A DNA stretch of 64,000 bases from Paenibacillus pabuli (GTDB taxonomy: Bacteria; Bacillota; Bacilli; Paenibacillales; Paenibacillaceae), in contig NZ_CP073714.1 of assembly GCF_023101145.1 (NCBI RefSeq), forward strand, positions 2,356,001 to 2,420,000. The letters are read 5' to 3'. Each line of letters begins with the position of its first letter. The stretch's first letter is position 1. The position numbers were made by a program, and so were the translations under genes. Below, piece after piece: positions 21,723 to 29,862 of this stretch. The notes under the pieces were generated by a model. The model did not search any database. It saw only the letters and a program-made list of their open reading frames with translations, and was not told the origin of the DNA.

Positions 21723-22726
21723 CGATGTCTGCGCGAATTCGCAAGCAACGACTGATTCTGCTCGTTTGTTTGCTGCTGATCCTCATCACGGCTGTGGTAG
21801 GTATGAGCTGGGGTTATTCCTCGTTGTCTTTCAAAAGGGTAATCCCAGTGTTATTTGGTCAAGGCACATTTAAGGAAGACTTTGTTCTGTTTTCGGTCCG
21901 ATTACCCCGAATCTTTATTACATTACTGGCCGGTATGGCGCTTGCGCTGTCAGGCTCTATTTTGCAGAGTGTTACACGTAATGACTTGGCCGATCCAGGT
22001 ATCATCGGGATCAATTCCGGTGCAGGTGTAGCCGTTGCGATCTTCTTTCTGTATTTCCCGATCGAACCTGGTACGTTCGTTTATATGCTGCCGTTAGCTG
22101 CCTTTATGGGGGCATTACTGACTGCGACGCTCATCTATGTGTTCTCCTACAGCCGGACCAAGGGACTGGATCCCATAAAAATGGTGCTGGTCGGGGTTGG
22201 ATTCTCGATGGCGCTGTCTGGCATCATGATCGTCATCATATCTTCGGCGGAGCGTTCCAAGGTCGATTTTATTGCCAAGTGGATATCCGGAAACATATGG
22301 GGGGCAGACTGGCCATTCATATGGGCTTTGCTGCCTTGGCTGATTGTGTTAATCCCGCTTACATTGTTCAGAACAAGAAGACTTGATCTGATGGGGCTGA
22401 ACGAAGAAACGGCGATCGGAGTAGGGTTGAGGCTGGAGTGGGAACGCTTGGTACTTATGGTGATTGCGGTTGCCGCTGCGGCTTCTGCGGTATCAGTAAC
22501 TGGTGGAATCGCGTTTATCGGTTTGATGGCTCCACACATCGCCAAAGCGCTGGTCGGTCCACGTAACTCGTTATTCCTTCCTGTTGCTGTTCTGCTTGGA
22601 GGCTGGCTTCTATTAATTGCCGATACCGTTGGACGCAACCTGGCTGATCCTGACGGAATTGCCGCAGGAATTATGGTCTCCCTGATCGGTGTGCCTTATT
22701 TTGTTTATTTGTTATTGAAAAAGTAA
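21719..22726 (+). CDS. FecCD-family siderophore ABC permease, subunit 2
   Basis: 335 residues; same fold as its neighbour, with VRLPRIFITLLAGMALALSG, GSILQSVTRNDLADPGIIG and TGGIAFIGLMAPHIAKALVG. The ATGA overlap gives 1:1 expression. The operon has no ATPase gene, as in B. subtilis yfiZ-yfhA, feu and fhuBG-type systems that share the ATPase YusV or FhuC; the ATPase must be encoded elsewhere. A terminator follows within 20 bp. Confidence 0.88.
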   Translation: MTMSARIRKQRLILLVCLLLILITAVVGMSWGYSSLSFKRVIPVLFGQGTFKEDFVLFSVRLPRIFITLLAGMALALSGSILQSVTRNDLADPGIIGINSGAGVAVAIFFLYFPIEPGTFVYMLPLAAFMGALLTATLIYVFSYSRTKGLDPIKMVLVGVGFSMALSGIMIVIISSAERSKVDFIAKWISGNIWGADWPFIWALLPWLIVLIPLTLFRTRRLDLMGLNEETAIGVGLRLEWERLVLMVIAVAAAASAVSVTGGIAFIGLMAPHIAKALVGPRNSLFLPVAVLLGGWLLLIADTVGRNLADPDGIAAGIMVSLIGVPYFVYLLLKK

Positions 22727-22740
22727 TCATGCAAAATCAA

Positions 22741-22783
22741 AAACCGCTCACCCGTCAGCATGACGAGGAGCGGTTTCTTTTTT
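22741..22783 (+). terminator. Terminator of the siderophore operon
   Basis: AAACCGCTC pairs with GAGCGGTTT with an inner GTCA/TGAC stem, followed by CTTTTTT. The A-run on the other side lets it also serve the minus-strand gene. Confidence 0.85.
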
Positions 22784-22837
22784 ACAAGCCGACAATCTCG
22801 TCGGTATGCTTAATTAATTTAATGTAAGGCTCGTGTT

Positions 22838-23134
22838 TTAGCGTTTAACCGCTTCTCCAGCGAATACTTCAACGTTCATTGGAGCGGCCATGAATGCTGC
22901 TGCTTGTTGAACGAAAGCCTGGAAATGAGCGCTGGTGTTGTGGGAAGCTGTAGCGGCTTCGTCTTTCCACAGCTCAATCATCGTGTAATGATGTTCGCGT
23001 TCAGTGCTTTTGGCGAGATCATAGCTGATGTTGCCTTCTTCATTGCGTGTTGCAGGGATCAGTACTTTTGTTGCCTCCAAAAAAGCTTGTTCCTGGTCTG
23101 GTTTAACTTGCAAGTGAGCGTGAATGATAATCAT
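22838..23134 (-). CDS. Antibiotic biosynthesis monooxygenase (ABM) family protein
   Basis: 98 residues. The start at ATG 23134 lies 9 nt after GGAGG; the upstream TTG would touch the SD. Dimeric alpha-beta barrel of the ABM/YgiN type: IIIHAHLQVKPDQEQAFLEA, EEGNISYDLAKS, YTMIELWKDEAATASHNTSA. Members act as cofactor-independent quinol or polyketide monooxygenases or heme-degrading enzymes. It is next to a nitroreductase and a MarR regulator on the same strand, which suggests a small redox or quinone stress unit. Confidence 0.85.
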   Translation of the reverse strand: MIIIHAHLQVKPDQEQAFLEATKVLIPATRNEEGNISYDLAKSTEREHHYTMIELWKDEAATASHNTSAHFQAFVQQAAAFMAAPMNVEVFAGEAVKR

Positions 23135-23223
23135 AATATTCAACCTCCATTAGTGTAGTTAGATTGTTGTTATTGTTTTGAAGTAAACCGTGCTGAAACT
23201 TGTAAAACAAACATTGCCTGATA

Positions 23224-23874
23224 TTATGCCCAAGTCGTAATTGTCTCAACAGGCAGACGGTAGGAAGGATGACCTTCTTTGGCCGATTTACCGATGGAGA
23301 TCAGCATTACTGGTTGGTAACGATCTTTATCCATGCCGAAAGTTTCAGCAATTTGATCTTTCTCGTAACCACCGATCGGGTTCGTATCATACCCATGAGC
23401 ACGTGCAGCGAGCATCAATTGCATGGAAGCCAAACCTGCGTCAATGAGATTGACATCGCGCAGAGCGGAAGCGGGCATATTTTCATAATAAGGCATTACA
23501 GTTTTGAGCTGCATATCTCTGACTTCCTGTGGCATATAACCGAGCTCTACAGCCTTGCCAAATATTTCTTCAATGTACTCGACATTGTTCATGTCAATAA
23601 ATACGCCAATTACTGCTGCCGAAGTCAAAACCTGATTTTGATTGAATCTCGCGAGAGGAGCAAGCTTTTCTTTACCTTCTGCCGTATCTACAACGAGAAA
23701 ACGCCAAGGTTGCAAATTGATGGAAGATGGGGCACGAGAAGCTTCAGCCAAAATCTCTGTCATTTCTTCACGGCTGATTTTGACTTCAGGATCGTATAGT
23801 TTTACAGACCGACGGCCGTAAGTAATTTCATTAAAATCATTTGTCTTTTGAAAAGTGCTTTGGTATGTGCTCAT
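23224..23874 (-). CDS. Nitroreductase-family FMN oxidoreductase
   Basis: 216 residues. FMN-binding nitroreductase fold: GRRSVKLYDP at the N-terminus, the SRAPSSINLQPWRFLVV phosphate/flavin loop, and the C-terminal GYDTNPIGGYEK and VMLISIGKSA. It probably reduces quinones, nitro compounds or other electrophiles with NAD(P)H. The adjacent MarR gene, 27 bp upstream on the same strand, is probably its regulator. SD GAGGAGAG before ATG. Confidence 0.88.
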   Translation of the reverse strand: MSTYQSTFQKTNDFNEITYGRRSVKLYDPEVKISREEMTEILAEASRAPSSINLQPWRFLVVDTAEGKEKLAPLARFNQNQVLTSAAVIGVFIDMNNVEYIEEIFGKAVELGYMPQEVRDMQLKTVMPYYENMPASALRDVNLIDAGLASMQLMLAARAHGYDTNPIGGYEKDQIAETFGMDKDRYQPVMLISIGKSAKEGHPSYRLPVETITTWA

Positions 23875-23901
23875 GTATGGTTCTCTCCTCTATATATGGG
23901 T

Positions 23902-24321
23902 TTAGAAATTGTTTTGCATCCGTTCCAGAAAATCAGCAAGCAGATGAACTTCTTCTTCGCTAAAATCCTGTAGGATCTGATTGATGAAATTGGTTTTCTC
24001 TGCCTTGTAGCCTTCTATTTGCTTACGACCATGGTCCGTCAGACGAACAAAAGTGACTCGGTTGTCTTCCGGATTCTTACGTCTCGTGACCATCTGGTCC
24101 GCCTCAAGCTGCTTCAGGTGGCGTGTAATTGCAGCACTATCGATGTTGATGATTTTCTGAAGCATGGACTGGTTAATCTCGTCAACCTGATCCAACTCAT
24201 GCAAAATCTCAAAGCGAGAGGAACTGATGCCTGTACAGCGTTCGAACTTGGGACTGATCCTGTTGCCCAGCCCGTTAAGCAGATTGATAATCTGCTCCTC
24301 TTTGGAAAAAACACGTGTCAT
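23902..24321 (-). CDS. MarR-family regulator of the nitroreductase unit
   Basis: 139 residues. ATG 24321 is preceded by GGGAGG at 7 nt; longer upstream forms lack an SD. Winged helix: FEILHELDQVDEINQSMLQ, recognition helix NIDSAAITRHLKQLEADQ, wing RRKNPEDNRVTFVRLT. One Cys (C28) near the N-terminal dimer helix could be a redox sensor as in OhrR/YodB types, which would fit a nitroreductase target; that is inference. The palindromes at 24443-24470 upstream are candidate operators. Confidence 0.85.
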   Translation of the reverse strand: MTRVFSKEEQIINLLNGLGNRISPKFERCTGISSSRFEILHELDQVDEINQSMLQKIINIDSAAITRHLKQLEADQMVTRRKNPEDNRVTFVRLTDHGRKQIEGYKAEKTNFINQILQDFSEEEVHLLADFLERMQNNF

Positions 24322-24388
24322 GACTAGACCTCCCGGGTGAATCTCGACCATGAACAACGGCTTATGTGAACAAAATACATAAGTTGCC

Positions 24389-24417
24389 ATTATACACTGC
24401 CATTGCTTAGTCAGTAA
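24389..24417 (-). promoter_or_regulatory. Promoter of the MarR-nitroreductase unit
   Basis: Minus strand: TTACTG (24417-24412), 17 bp, TATAAT (24394-24389). The transcript would begin near 24382 with a leader of about 60 nt before the MarR start. Confidence 0.6.
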
Positions 24418-24442
24418 TATCCGCTAAGTTAATCTTTGACGT

Positions 24443-24470
24443 ATCAATATTTGATGCATCAATCATTGAT
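24443..24470. promoter_or_regulatory. Overlapping palindromes upstream of the MarR gene
   Basis: TTGATGCATCAA (24451-24462) is a perfect 12-bp palindrome; ATCAATCATTGAT (24458-24470) is a perfect 6-1-6 palindrome overlapping it; ATCAATATTTGAT lies at 24443. Together they form a ladder of TTGAT half-sites 30-60 bp upstream of the -35. The half-site resembles that of the nearby TetR operators (TTGATCAA), so cross-talk is possible. Confidence 0.5.
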
Positions 24471-24692
24471 GGCTCAATTAATATATCATGGGTGTTTTGA
24501 TTTTGCAACAGGGTCATGTTGTGAAGATAAATCCATCTATTCCAAAGGGGTAATCTCCCCTAATCCTTAGGTGTAGGTTATCCATTCAAGCTGTTTTATA
24601 ACGATTTTTATTGTAATTGAGAAATAATTTATCCTGGATTAGAGAGAGGAGTCTCTTTGCAATGCATTAGAGTTTCCTATATACTTCAAGCT

Positions 24693-24702
24693 ATTGATCA
24701 AT
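24693..24702. promoter_or_regulatory. TetR operator copy 1
   Basis: ATTGATCAAT, between the putative -10 (TATATA, 24679) and the TetR start codon; consistent with autorepression. Confidence 0.55.
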
Positions 24703-24732
24703 TAATTACTATCAAATGGAGGTGTAATTACC

Positions 24733-25254
24733 ATGGCTAAAGATGCAGTGGTAACGGTTAACCGACGTAATGATATCATATCCGCAGCGATTGAAGTGTT
24801 TGCAGAAATCGGTTATTTCCGAGCGACCACAGCTCAGGTGGCAGAGAGGGCCAACATTTCGCAACCGTATATCTTTCGTTTTTTTAAAACCAAAGAAGCT
24901 TTGCTGTTAACAGCATTGGAGGTATCCTGGACACGAGTAATCGATTCATTCCGGGCGGTGGTGGAGACAGCTACTCCAGATCAGTTGGAGAACGAGTTGA
25001 TTGAAGCTTATGAAGAGATTCTTCAATCTCACAAAAACGAGATTTTACTGCAAATGCAAGCGCAGACGGTTCAGGAAGAAGTCATTCGTCAAGCAATGCA
25101 AAAAGGATTCACTGAGGTGCGAGATATGGTATTGGAAGCTTTCACAGCGGCAGGCGTTACCAATCCAAAGCAAAAAACGTTGATATTTCTCGCTATAGGC
25201 ATGTTATGTAATGTATCGAAGGCACTGGATTTGCCTACGCTTATGGAGAGATAG
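24733..25254 (+). CDS. TetR-family regulator
   Basis: 173 residues with the TetR N-terminal HTH: RNDIISAAIEVFAEIGYFRA, TTAQVAERANISQPYIFRFF, KTKEALLLTALE. The C-terminal helical domain would bind a small hydrophobic ligand. The SD GGAGGTG lies before ATG. The palindrome ATTGATCAAT occurs 31 bp upstream of the start and three more times around the following epimerase-like gene, which defines a probable regulon (see the operators). Confidence 0.88.
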   Translation: MAKDAVVTVNRRNDIISAAIEVFAEIGYFRATTAQVAERANISQPYIFRFFKTKEALLLTALEVSWTRVIDSFRAVVETATPDQLENELIEAYEEILQSHKNEILLQMQAQTVQEEVIRQAMQKGFTEVRDMVLEAFTAAGVTNPKQKTLIFLAIGMLCNVSKALDLPTLMER

Positions 25255-25286
25255 AAAGGGGAAGTGTCCCTTTTTACATTTTAGTT

Positions 25287-25341
25287 ATTGATCAATCACT
25301 AAATATACGTTATATTGTGTTTAAGTAAGTAATTGATCAAT
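25287..25341 (+). promoter_or_regulatory. Promoter with two TetR operators (copies 2 and 3)
   Basis: ATTGATCAAT at 25287-25296 and 25332-25341. The first contains the -35 (TTGATC, 25288-25293), followed by 17 bp and TATATT (25311-25316); the second lies just after the expected transcription start. The flanks also mirror each other (TAGTTATTGATC and GATCAATAACTA). One repressor dimer on each site would block the promoter. Confidence 0.7.
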
Positions 25342-25371
25342 AACTATTTGAGAGAAAGAGGTTGAGATGAA

Positions 25372-26322
25372 ATGAAAAGAGCTATCGTGGTTGGGGCAAC
25401 AGGTGGAACGGGTGCAGCAATTACAGAGGAATTGATTAAACTCGGCATTCCTACAATTATTTTTGGTCGCTCACGTCAAAAACTGGAGCAACTTGCGGTA
25501 AAGCTGGGATCTCCTGATTACCTTCAAATCGCTGTGGGAGATGCGTTCCGACCTGATGATATTAAAGCTGCTTCATTAGGAGCTGATGTCATGTTTCATT
25601 GTGCGAACGTACCTTATAACGAGATGGAGAGTAAGCTGATTCCTTTGGGTGAATCCGTTATGAAGGCTGCAGAACAATTGGGGCTAAAGGTGGTCGTCAT
25701 TGACGGGATTTATCCTTATGGCAGAAGACAAATGAACGAAGTGACTGAAGAACATCCAAAGCAGCCGCATACTCGAAAAGGAAAGACCCGGCTTGCCTTT
25801 GAGCAGATGTTATTTAGCAGCAAATGGCGCAAAGCGCAAGTGATGATTGTTCGTTTGCCTGATTATTATGGCCCTACTGCCAATCAGGCTTCTTATTTGG
25901 GATCCACGCTTGAAGCAATAGCGGAAGGGAAAATGGCTTTTTTTATCGGAAACATGAAAATACCACGAGAATATATTTATTTGCCAGATGCAGCGGTCAT
26001 GGTTGTGGAGTTGGCACGCAGAGATGATGCTTATCGGCAAAACTGGAATATTCCTGGTGCTGGCATAATATCGGGCAAGGAAATCGTACGCATTGCACAA
26101 CAGGCCGCAGGTAAGGCGAAACCAGTGATAGCACTTGGAAAAACAGGACTTACGCTGCTTGGTTTAGCCGTACCGGTAATGAAAGAAATTGTTGAAATGT
26201 TGTATTTGACAGAAGAACCTCTGGTGTTGAGTAAAAAGAAATACGAAGCCAGCATTGGGCCGGTGAAGATGACTTCTTTTGAAGAAGGGATTTCTCGGAC
26301 GATAGGTGAGCTGCAAAAGTAA
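25372..26322 (+). CDS. NAD(P)-dependent epimerase/dehydratase-like (extended SDR) protein
   Basis: 316 residues. N-terminal Rossmann motif VVGATGGTGAAITEEL (GxxGxxG), then IFGRSRQKL, a DGIYPYGR segment with Tyr followed by lysine later, and a PREYIYLPDAAVMVVEL strand typical of NmrA/epimerase-like atypical SDRs. Substrate unknown. It is transcribed from the doubly TetR-controlled promoter. The two-gene set TetR plus atypical SDR is common and usually responds to a xenobiotic or lipid ligand. Confidence 0.82.
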   Translation: MKRAIVVGATGGTGAAITEELIKLGIPTIIFGRSRQKLEQLAVKLGSPDYLQIAVGDAFRPDDIKAASLGADVMFHCANVPYNEMESKLIPLGESVMKAAEQLGLKVVVIDGIYPYGRRQMNEVTEEHPKQPHTRKGKTRLAFEQMLFSSKWRKAQVMIVRLPDYYGPTANQASYLGSTLEAIAEGKMAFFIGNMKIPREYIYLPDAAVMVVELARRDDAYRQNWNIPGAGIISGKEIVRIAQQAAGKAKPVIALGKTGLTLLGLAVPVMKEIVEMLYLTEEPLVLSKKKYEASIGPVKMTSFEEGISRTIGELQK

Positions 26323-26345
26323 TAAATAAGCTATGTCGATTTGTA

Positions 26346-26376
26346 ATTGATCAATCAATAAATCGCTTCATTAAAT
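26346..26376 (+). promoter_or_regulatory. TetR operator copy 4 with a possible promoter
   Basis: ATTGATCAAT at 26346-26355, 23 bp after the epimerase-like gene. Its TTGATC (26347-26352) with TTAAAT (26371-26376, 18-bp spacer) forms a promoter of the same design as the 25288 one. It reads into the structured region at 26426 and towards the flavoprotein gene. Confidence 0.5.
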
Positions 26377-26425
26377 TGACATGAGGTATTCATACTACAG
26401 AACCACCGAAATAAGACAAACGAAA

Positions 26426-26524
26426 ACAGATCAGGGTTGATCGGGCTGCCTTTCTAAAAAAGACAGGTAACATAAAACCTATCGGTGTCAGGGAGCGTTT
26501 CCGTTAATATCCAACCTGATCTGT
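26426..26524 (+). other. Long hairpin of unknown role
   Basis: ACAGATCAGG (26426-26435) pairs perfectly with CCTGATCTGT (26515-26524), extended by TTG/CAA after one bulged G. The 70-nt centre contains another stem (CCTTTCT with AGACAGG, one mismatch). CTTTCT follows. No reading frame. It may be a leader or attenuator between the TetR-controlled promoter at 26347 and the flavoprotein gene, a terminator of unusual design, or a small palindromic insertion. Confidence 0.4.
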
Positions 26525-26623
26525 CTTTCTACATACATGACAAGGTTGCTAAAAATAGTTTCGTTATGGTCAACAAGCATGTTAGATATTTTTAGGTATG
26601 GTGACAAGAAATCTTCCGCGACC

Positions 26624-26652
26624 TTCAAAAAATTGATCCCACCTCATATAAT
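26624..26652 (+). promoter_or_regulatory. Promoter of the flavoprotein gene
   Basis: TTCAAA (26624-26629), 17 bp, TATAAT (26647-26652), about 100 bp upstream of the start codon. Confidence 0.55.
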
Positions 26653-26755
26653 AACGCTAATCTTAACGAAAATGATGTAAGGGATTGAGATACCAACTTA
26701 ACATTAAACGAGGGGTTCGAAGAAGTATACGAGTGGACGTTGAAAGGGTTGATGA

Positions 26756-28186
26756 ATGATGAGCCTTGAAGCATTAAACCAACGAGTACAAGATGATCTG
26801 GCTTATCTTGCATATGGAGGCGCGGATTGGATTCGCCCGCGGGAACATGAAGAAGGCCATATCTATGATGTCGTTATCGTAGGTGGTGGGCAGAGCGGCT
26901 TGGGTGCCGCATTTGGATTTCTGCGTGAGCGAATTTCCAACATTCTGGTCATCGACGAAAATGCCGCAGGGTTGGAGGGACCTTGGGAAACTTACGCGCG
27001 TATGGTCACGTTACGTACACCAAAACATCTGACTTCCATTGATCTCGGTATCCCTTCACTGACTTTTCGAGCATGGTGGGAGGCGCAAGTAGGCCCTTCT
27101 GGATGGGAAGAAGTTGATAAAATTCCGCGCAGTGAGTGGATGAACTATCTGCGCTGGTACAGACAAGTACTTCATCTGCCAGTCATGAATGAAGTGAAAT
27201 TGAGACTGATTGAACCTGCAGATAGCGGCATACACCGGCTGCACATTACAGGTGCAGGGGCTCCATGTGACATGTTGCTGGCCCGCAAAGTTGTTTTGGC
27301 TACCGGTATCCAAGGAGGCGGCGAGTGGCATGTACCACCCCTGGTTGCGGAGAAAATTCCAAAACATCTGTACGCACATACGTCGGAGATCATTGATTTT
27401 GAACGGTTACAAGGAAAAAGGATTGCCATACTTGGCGGCGGGGCTTCTGCCTTTGATAATGCCAACTTTGCACTTGCGGCGGGTGTGGCTGAGGCACACG
27501 TTTTTGTGCGACGGGAACAATTGCCGAGCATTAACCCGATTCGTCAAATGGAGCAATCCGGTATGATCGAAAGGTTTCACGTATTGTCGGATGAGGATAA
27601 GTACGCGGTCATTTCCCATTTTTTCAAATACAATCAGCCACCCACCAACGATACCTTCAACCGGGCCGCTGCTTGGCCAGGCTTCCAATTACATCTTCAT
27701 GCACCTTGGCTGGATCTACAGATGAAGGATGGAAGAGCGGTAGTGACTACGCCACAGGGTTTGCACTCCTTTGATTTTCTGATCATAAGTACGGGGATGG
27801 TGAGTGACCCGGCTCTGCGTCCCGAGCTCAGAATGGTGGAGACACACATTGCACGCTGGGCAGACCGCTTTAAAGCCCCGACAGGACAAAGGAATGCGTT
27901 GCTTGATGCACATCCCTACCTTAGTCCCGGGTTTGCAATGACGAGCAGAGATGAGGAGGGGAAAGATAAGCTGCGGGGGTTGTTTGTCTTTAACTACTCT
28001 GCACTTGCAAGTTGCGGCCTGTCTGCCTCGGCAATATCGGGAACACGGAATGCTGTGCCGAAGTTGATTTCAGCAGTAGCTGACCAGCTTTTCCTGGATG
28101 ACCGTGAACAGATCCTGGAGCAATTTTTTAAGTATAATGAACAGGAGTTCACCGCAAATTGGGTGGAAAGTGAAGTTGGAATCTGA
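26756..28186 (+). CDS. FAD/NAD(P)-binding monooxygenase-like protein
   Basis: 476 residues. FAD dinucleotide-binding motif DVVIVGGGQSGLGAAFGFL at about residues 38-56 and NAD(P) motif RIAILGGGASAFDNANFAL at about 222-240. Between them is a flavin-monooxygenase-like substrate region (GPWETYARMVTLRTPKHLTS). It resembles FMO/Baeyer-Villiger and ornithine hydroxylase-type enzymes, so an NADPH-dependent oxygenation is likely; the substrate is unknown. Start ATG 26756 after AAAGGG. Monocistronic, with a strong terminator after it. Confidence 0.85.
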   Translation: MMSLEALNQRVQDDLAYLAYGGADWIRPREHEEGHIYDVVIVGGGQSGLGAAFGFLRERISNILVIDENAAGLEGPWETYARMVTLRTPKHLTSIDLGIPSLTFRAWWEAQVGPSGWEEVDKIPRSEWMNYLRWYRQVLHLPVMNEVKLRLIEPADSGIHRLHITGAGAPCDMLLARKVVLATGIQGGGEWHVPPLVAEKIPKHLYAHTSEIIDFERLQGKRIAILGGGASAFDNANFALAAGVAEAHVFVRREQLPSINPIRQMEQSGMIERFHVLSDEDKYAVISHFFKYNQPPTNDTFNRAAAWPGFQLHLHAPWLDLQMKDGRAVVTTPQGLHSFDFLIISTGMVSDPALRPELRMVETHIARWADRFKAPTGQRNALLDAHPYLSPGFAMTSRDEEGKDKLRGLFVFNYSALASCGLSASAISGTRNAVPKLISAVADQLFLDDREQILEQFFKYNEQEFTANWVESEVGI

Positions 28187-28198
28187 GTACTCAAAATG

Positions 28199-28236
28199 AC
28201 CGTACAGCAGGGTAAGATGCTGTACGGTTTTTGTTT
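28199..28236 (+). terminator. Terminator of the flavoprotein gene
   Basis: ACCGTACAGCA, 8-nt loop, TGCTGTACGGT, then TTTTGTTTTC. Confidence 0.9.
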
Positions 28237-28317
28237 TCCGAAAGTTACATTTACGAGTGCTTATATAATGCTGTAAAATATCGAATTATACAGCGTTAAG
28301 GCAGGCGATAGAATATA

Positions 28318-28806
28318 GTGAGAATCATGGATTATGAGGAGTTCAGAACCCACCTGAAGAAAGCGTCACGCAAACGGAATGAACCCTTAATCAAAATTGT
28401 GGCTTTTCAGGAAAAGTATATGAAAATAGATGAGATCCAATATTATGATGTAGAACAGAACTATATGAGCGTTCAAGCGTGTAACACGCTGTGGATGAAC
28501 TTGAAAGATAAATCGTTCCGTAATCTGGTGTCCCATGATTTGAAGTTTTTCCAAACGATGGACAATCTCGGACGTCATTCATTGGAGAATCTGATCAAAG
28601 AACTGTACGACATGGCAGTCCCTATTCTGCTGGATTACGATCCAAGTGATTTTTATAGCTTGCAGCAGTTGTCCGAAATTCTGGTACTTGATGAGATGAA
28701 GCTAATAGAGCAATTGGAGATGGGTCGTTTCAAGGGTGCATTTATCAATGAAGAAGGAAATTGGGTCAAACCCAAACCAGACAAGGCGGAGCTATTCCTA
28801 TTGTGA
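28318..28806 (+). CDS. Hypothetical protein with an excisionase-like C-terminal domain
   Basis: 162 residues. GTG 28318 or ATG 28327 are the possible starts; no strong SD is present. The first 110 residues are helical and charged without a known motif. The last 50 (FYSLQQLSEILVLDEMKLIE, then QLEMGRFKGAFINEEGNWVK) have the shape of an HTH_17/MerR-like DNA-binding domain: helix-turn-helix, short hairpin, conserved W. It may be a DNA-binding regulator. I do not recognise the family. Confidence 0.65.
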   Translation: MRIMDYEEFRTHLKKASRKRNEPLIKIVAFQEKYMKIDEIQYYDVEQNYMSVQACNTLWMNLKDKSFRNLVSHDLKFFQTMDNLGRHSLENLIKELYDMAVPILLDYDPSDFYSLQQLSEILVLDEMKLIEQLEMGRFKGAFINEEGNWVKPKPDKAELFLL

Positions 28807-28848
28807 GAAAAGAGACCTGTGTTAATTCCATAATGACCGAATATCATT

Positions 28849-28889
28849 CTGCAATGATACGCCGAAATATGGCGCGTTGCAGTTTTTTT
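28849..28889 (+). terminator. Terminator after the hypothetical gene
   Basis: CTGCAA pairs with TTGCAG, with an inner CGCC/GGCG stem, then TTTTTTT. Confidence 0.75.
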
Positions 28890-28917
28890 CATTAACGAAT
28901 CTGGCAACGATTGAGGT

Positions 28918-29601
28918 TCATTCGTTTCGTTTCACGACGAAAGAGTCTCCTCGTGATCCCGGTTCTCCTGGAATGGAAACAACCTGTTTTTGCTGTATCA
29001 TGATGCCTTTCTCTTTGGTGACGAAGCCGGGGGATCGACCATTCAGACGGCAGCAGGAGAAGGTGACAGGCGTGATTATTGCCATCCGGGAGATGGAGTT
29101 ACCAACGGAAGGAGCTTCTACAATCCACTCCGCTGATGACTGCTGACCTGAATATTGCTGAACAGTTCGGAAGGTCCAATTTTGGGTCAGATTATGAAGT
29201 GTGATGCACCAGCGGATATGATTGATTCTATAAATGGCTGCTCTGATCCGATCTCCTGGAGACACTGGAAATGGGATGACTGTTTCAACATCCGGCAGTA
29301 TTTCCCACCAAGCATAATAACAGGCACGGCCGTTAACCCAATCATGGCCTGTACCAGTCTGAATCAGATTGGAGTTCTCGTATCCATCAATCCCGATCCA
29401 GGTAGAAGAGTAGGAAGATTTAGATGATGGTAAAACAAAGGGCACGTTCCACTCAGCCGAGATACGACTGAACTCACATTTGCCCCCTGCTCGGGCATAA
29501 CCGCTCCAGTTGGAGGAAATCCATCCAAAACGTAATGGAGAATTCGTTTTGCCTGTATGAGGAATACAGGGTTTTCGGCGTTTGTTTCGATTATTCGCCA
29601 T
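28918..29601 (-). CDS. G1-family (eqolisin-type) endopeptidase
   Basis: 227 residues. ATG 29601 follows GGGAGG by 7-8 nt. The G1 glutamic peptidase core is complete: SSNWSGYARAGG, SAEWNVPFV, TWIGIDGYENSNLIQTGTGH with the catalytic Gln, YYAWWEILPD, and QQSSAEWIVEAPS with the catalytic Glu. No signal peptide is evident; instead there is a basic N-terminus (NNRNKRRKP). G1 peptidases are mostly fungal acid proteases, with scattered bacterial homologues that also lack classical signals. Catalytic residues are intact, so activity is expected at low pH. Single-gene unit. Confidence 0.85.
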   Translation of the reverse strand: MANNRNKRRKPCIPHTGKTNSPLRFGWISSNWSGYARAGGKCEFSRISAEWNVPFVLPSSKSSYSSTWIGIDGYENSNLIQTGTGHDWVNGRACYYAWWEILPDVETVIPFPVSPGDRIRAAIYRINHIRWCITLHNLTQNWTFRTVQQYSGQQSSAEWIVEAPSVGNSISRMAIITPVTFSCCRLNGRSPGFVTKEKGIMIQQKQVVSIPGEPGSRGDSFVVKRNE

Positions 29602-29777
29602 AAGTCCACCTCCCATGTAAAAACAGAGACGAAATCATTCATTCGCTATTATCAAATGCATGGAAGACGAAAGAGGACATGGACAATCTGAAAAGAAATA
29701 AGTATTGAAGGATTTTGGATGATATTCACGGTTGAATAGGATGTTTGATGTTCAAAATAAGTCGAATATTGATAACT

Positions 29778-29806
29778 TTTGAATGATTTTAAATTAATTT
29801 GAATGA
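29778..29806 (+). promoter_or_regulatory. Direct repeats upstream of fruR, likely FruR operator
   Basis: TTTGAATGA occurs at 29778-29786 and 29798-29806, 20 bp apart (two helical turns), just upstream of TTGTTT-16-TACTAT, a plausible promoter. Direct repeats of this sort are typical DeoR-family sites. Confidence 0.6.
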
Positions 29807-29862
29807 AAATGATTGTTTTTTGCGGATTTTATGTTACTATAAAGGCAGTTGGAGGAATGAAA

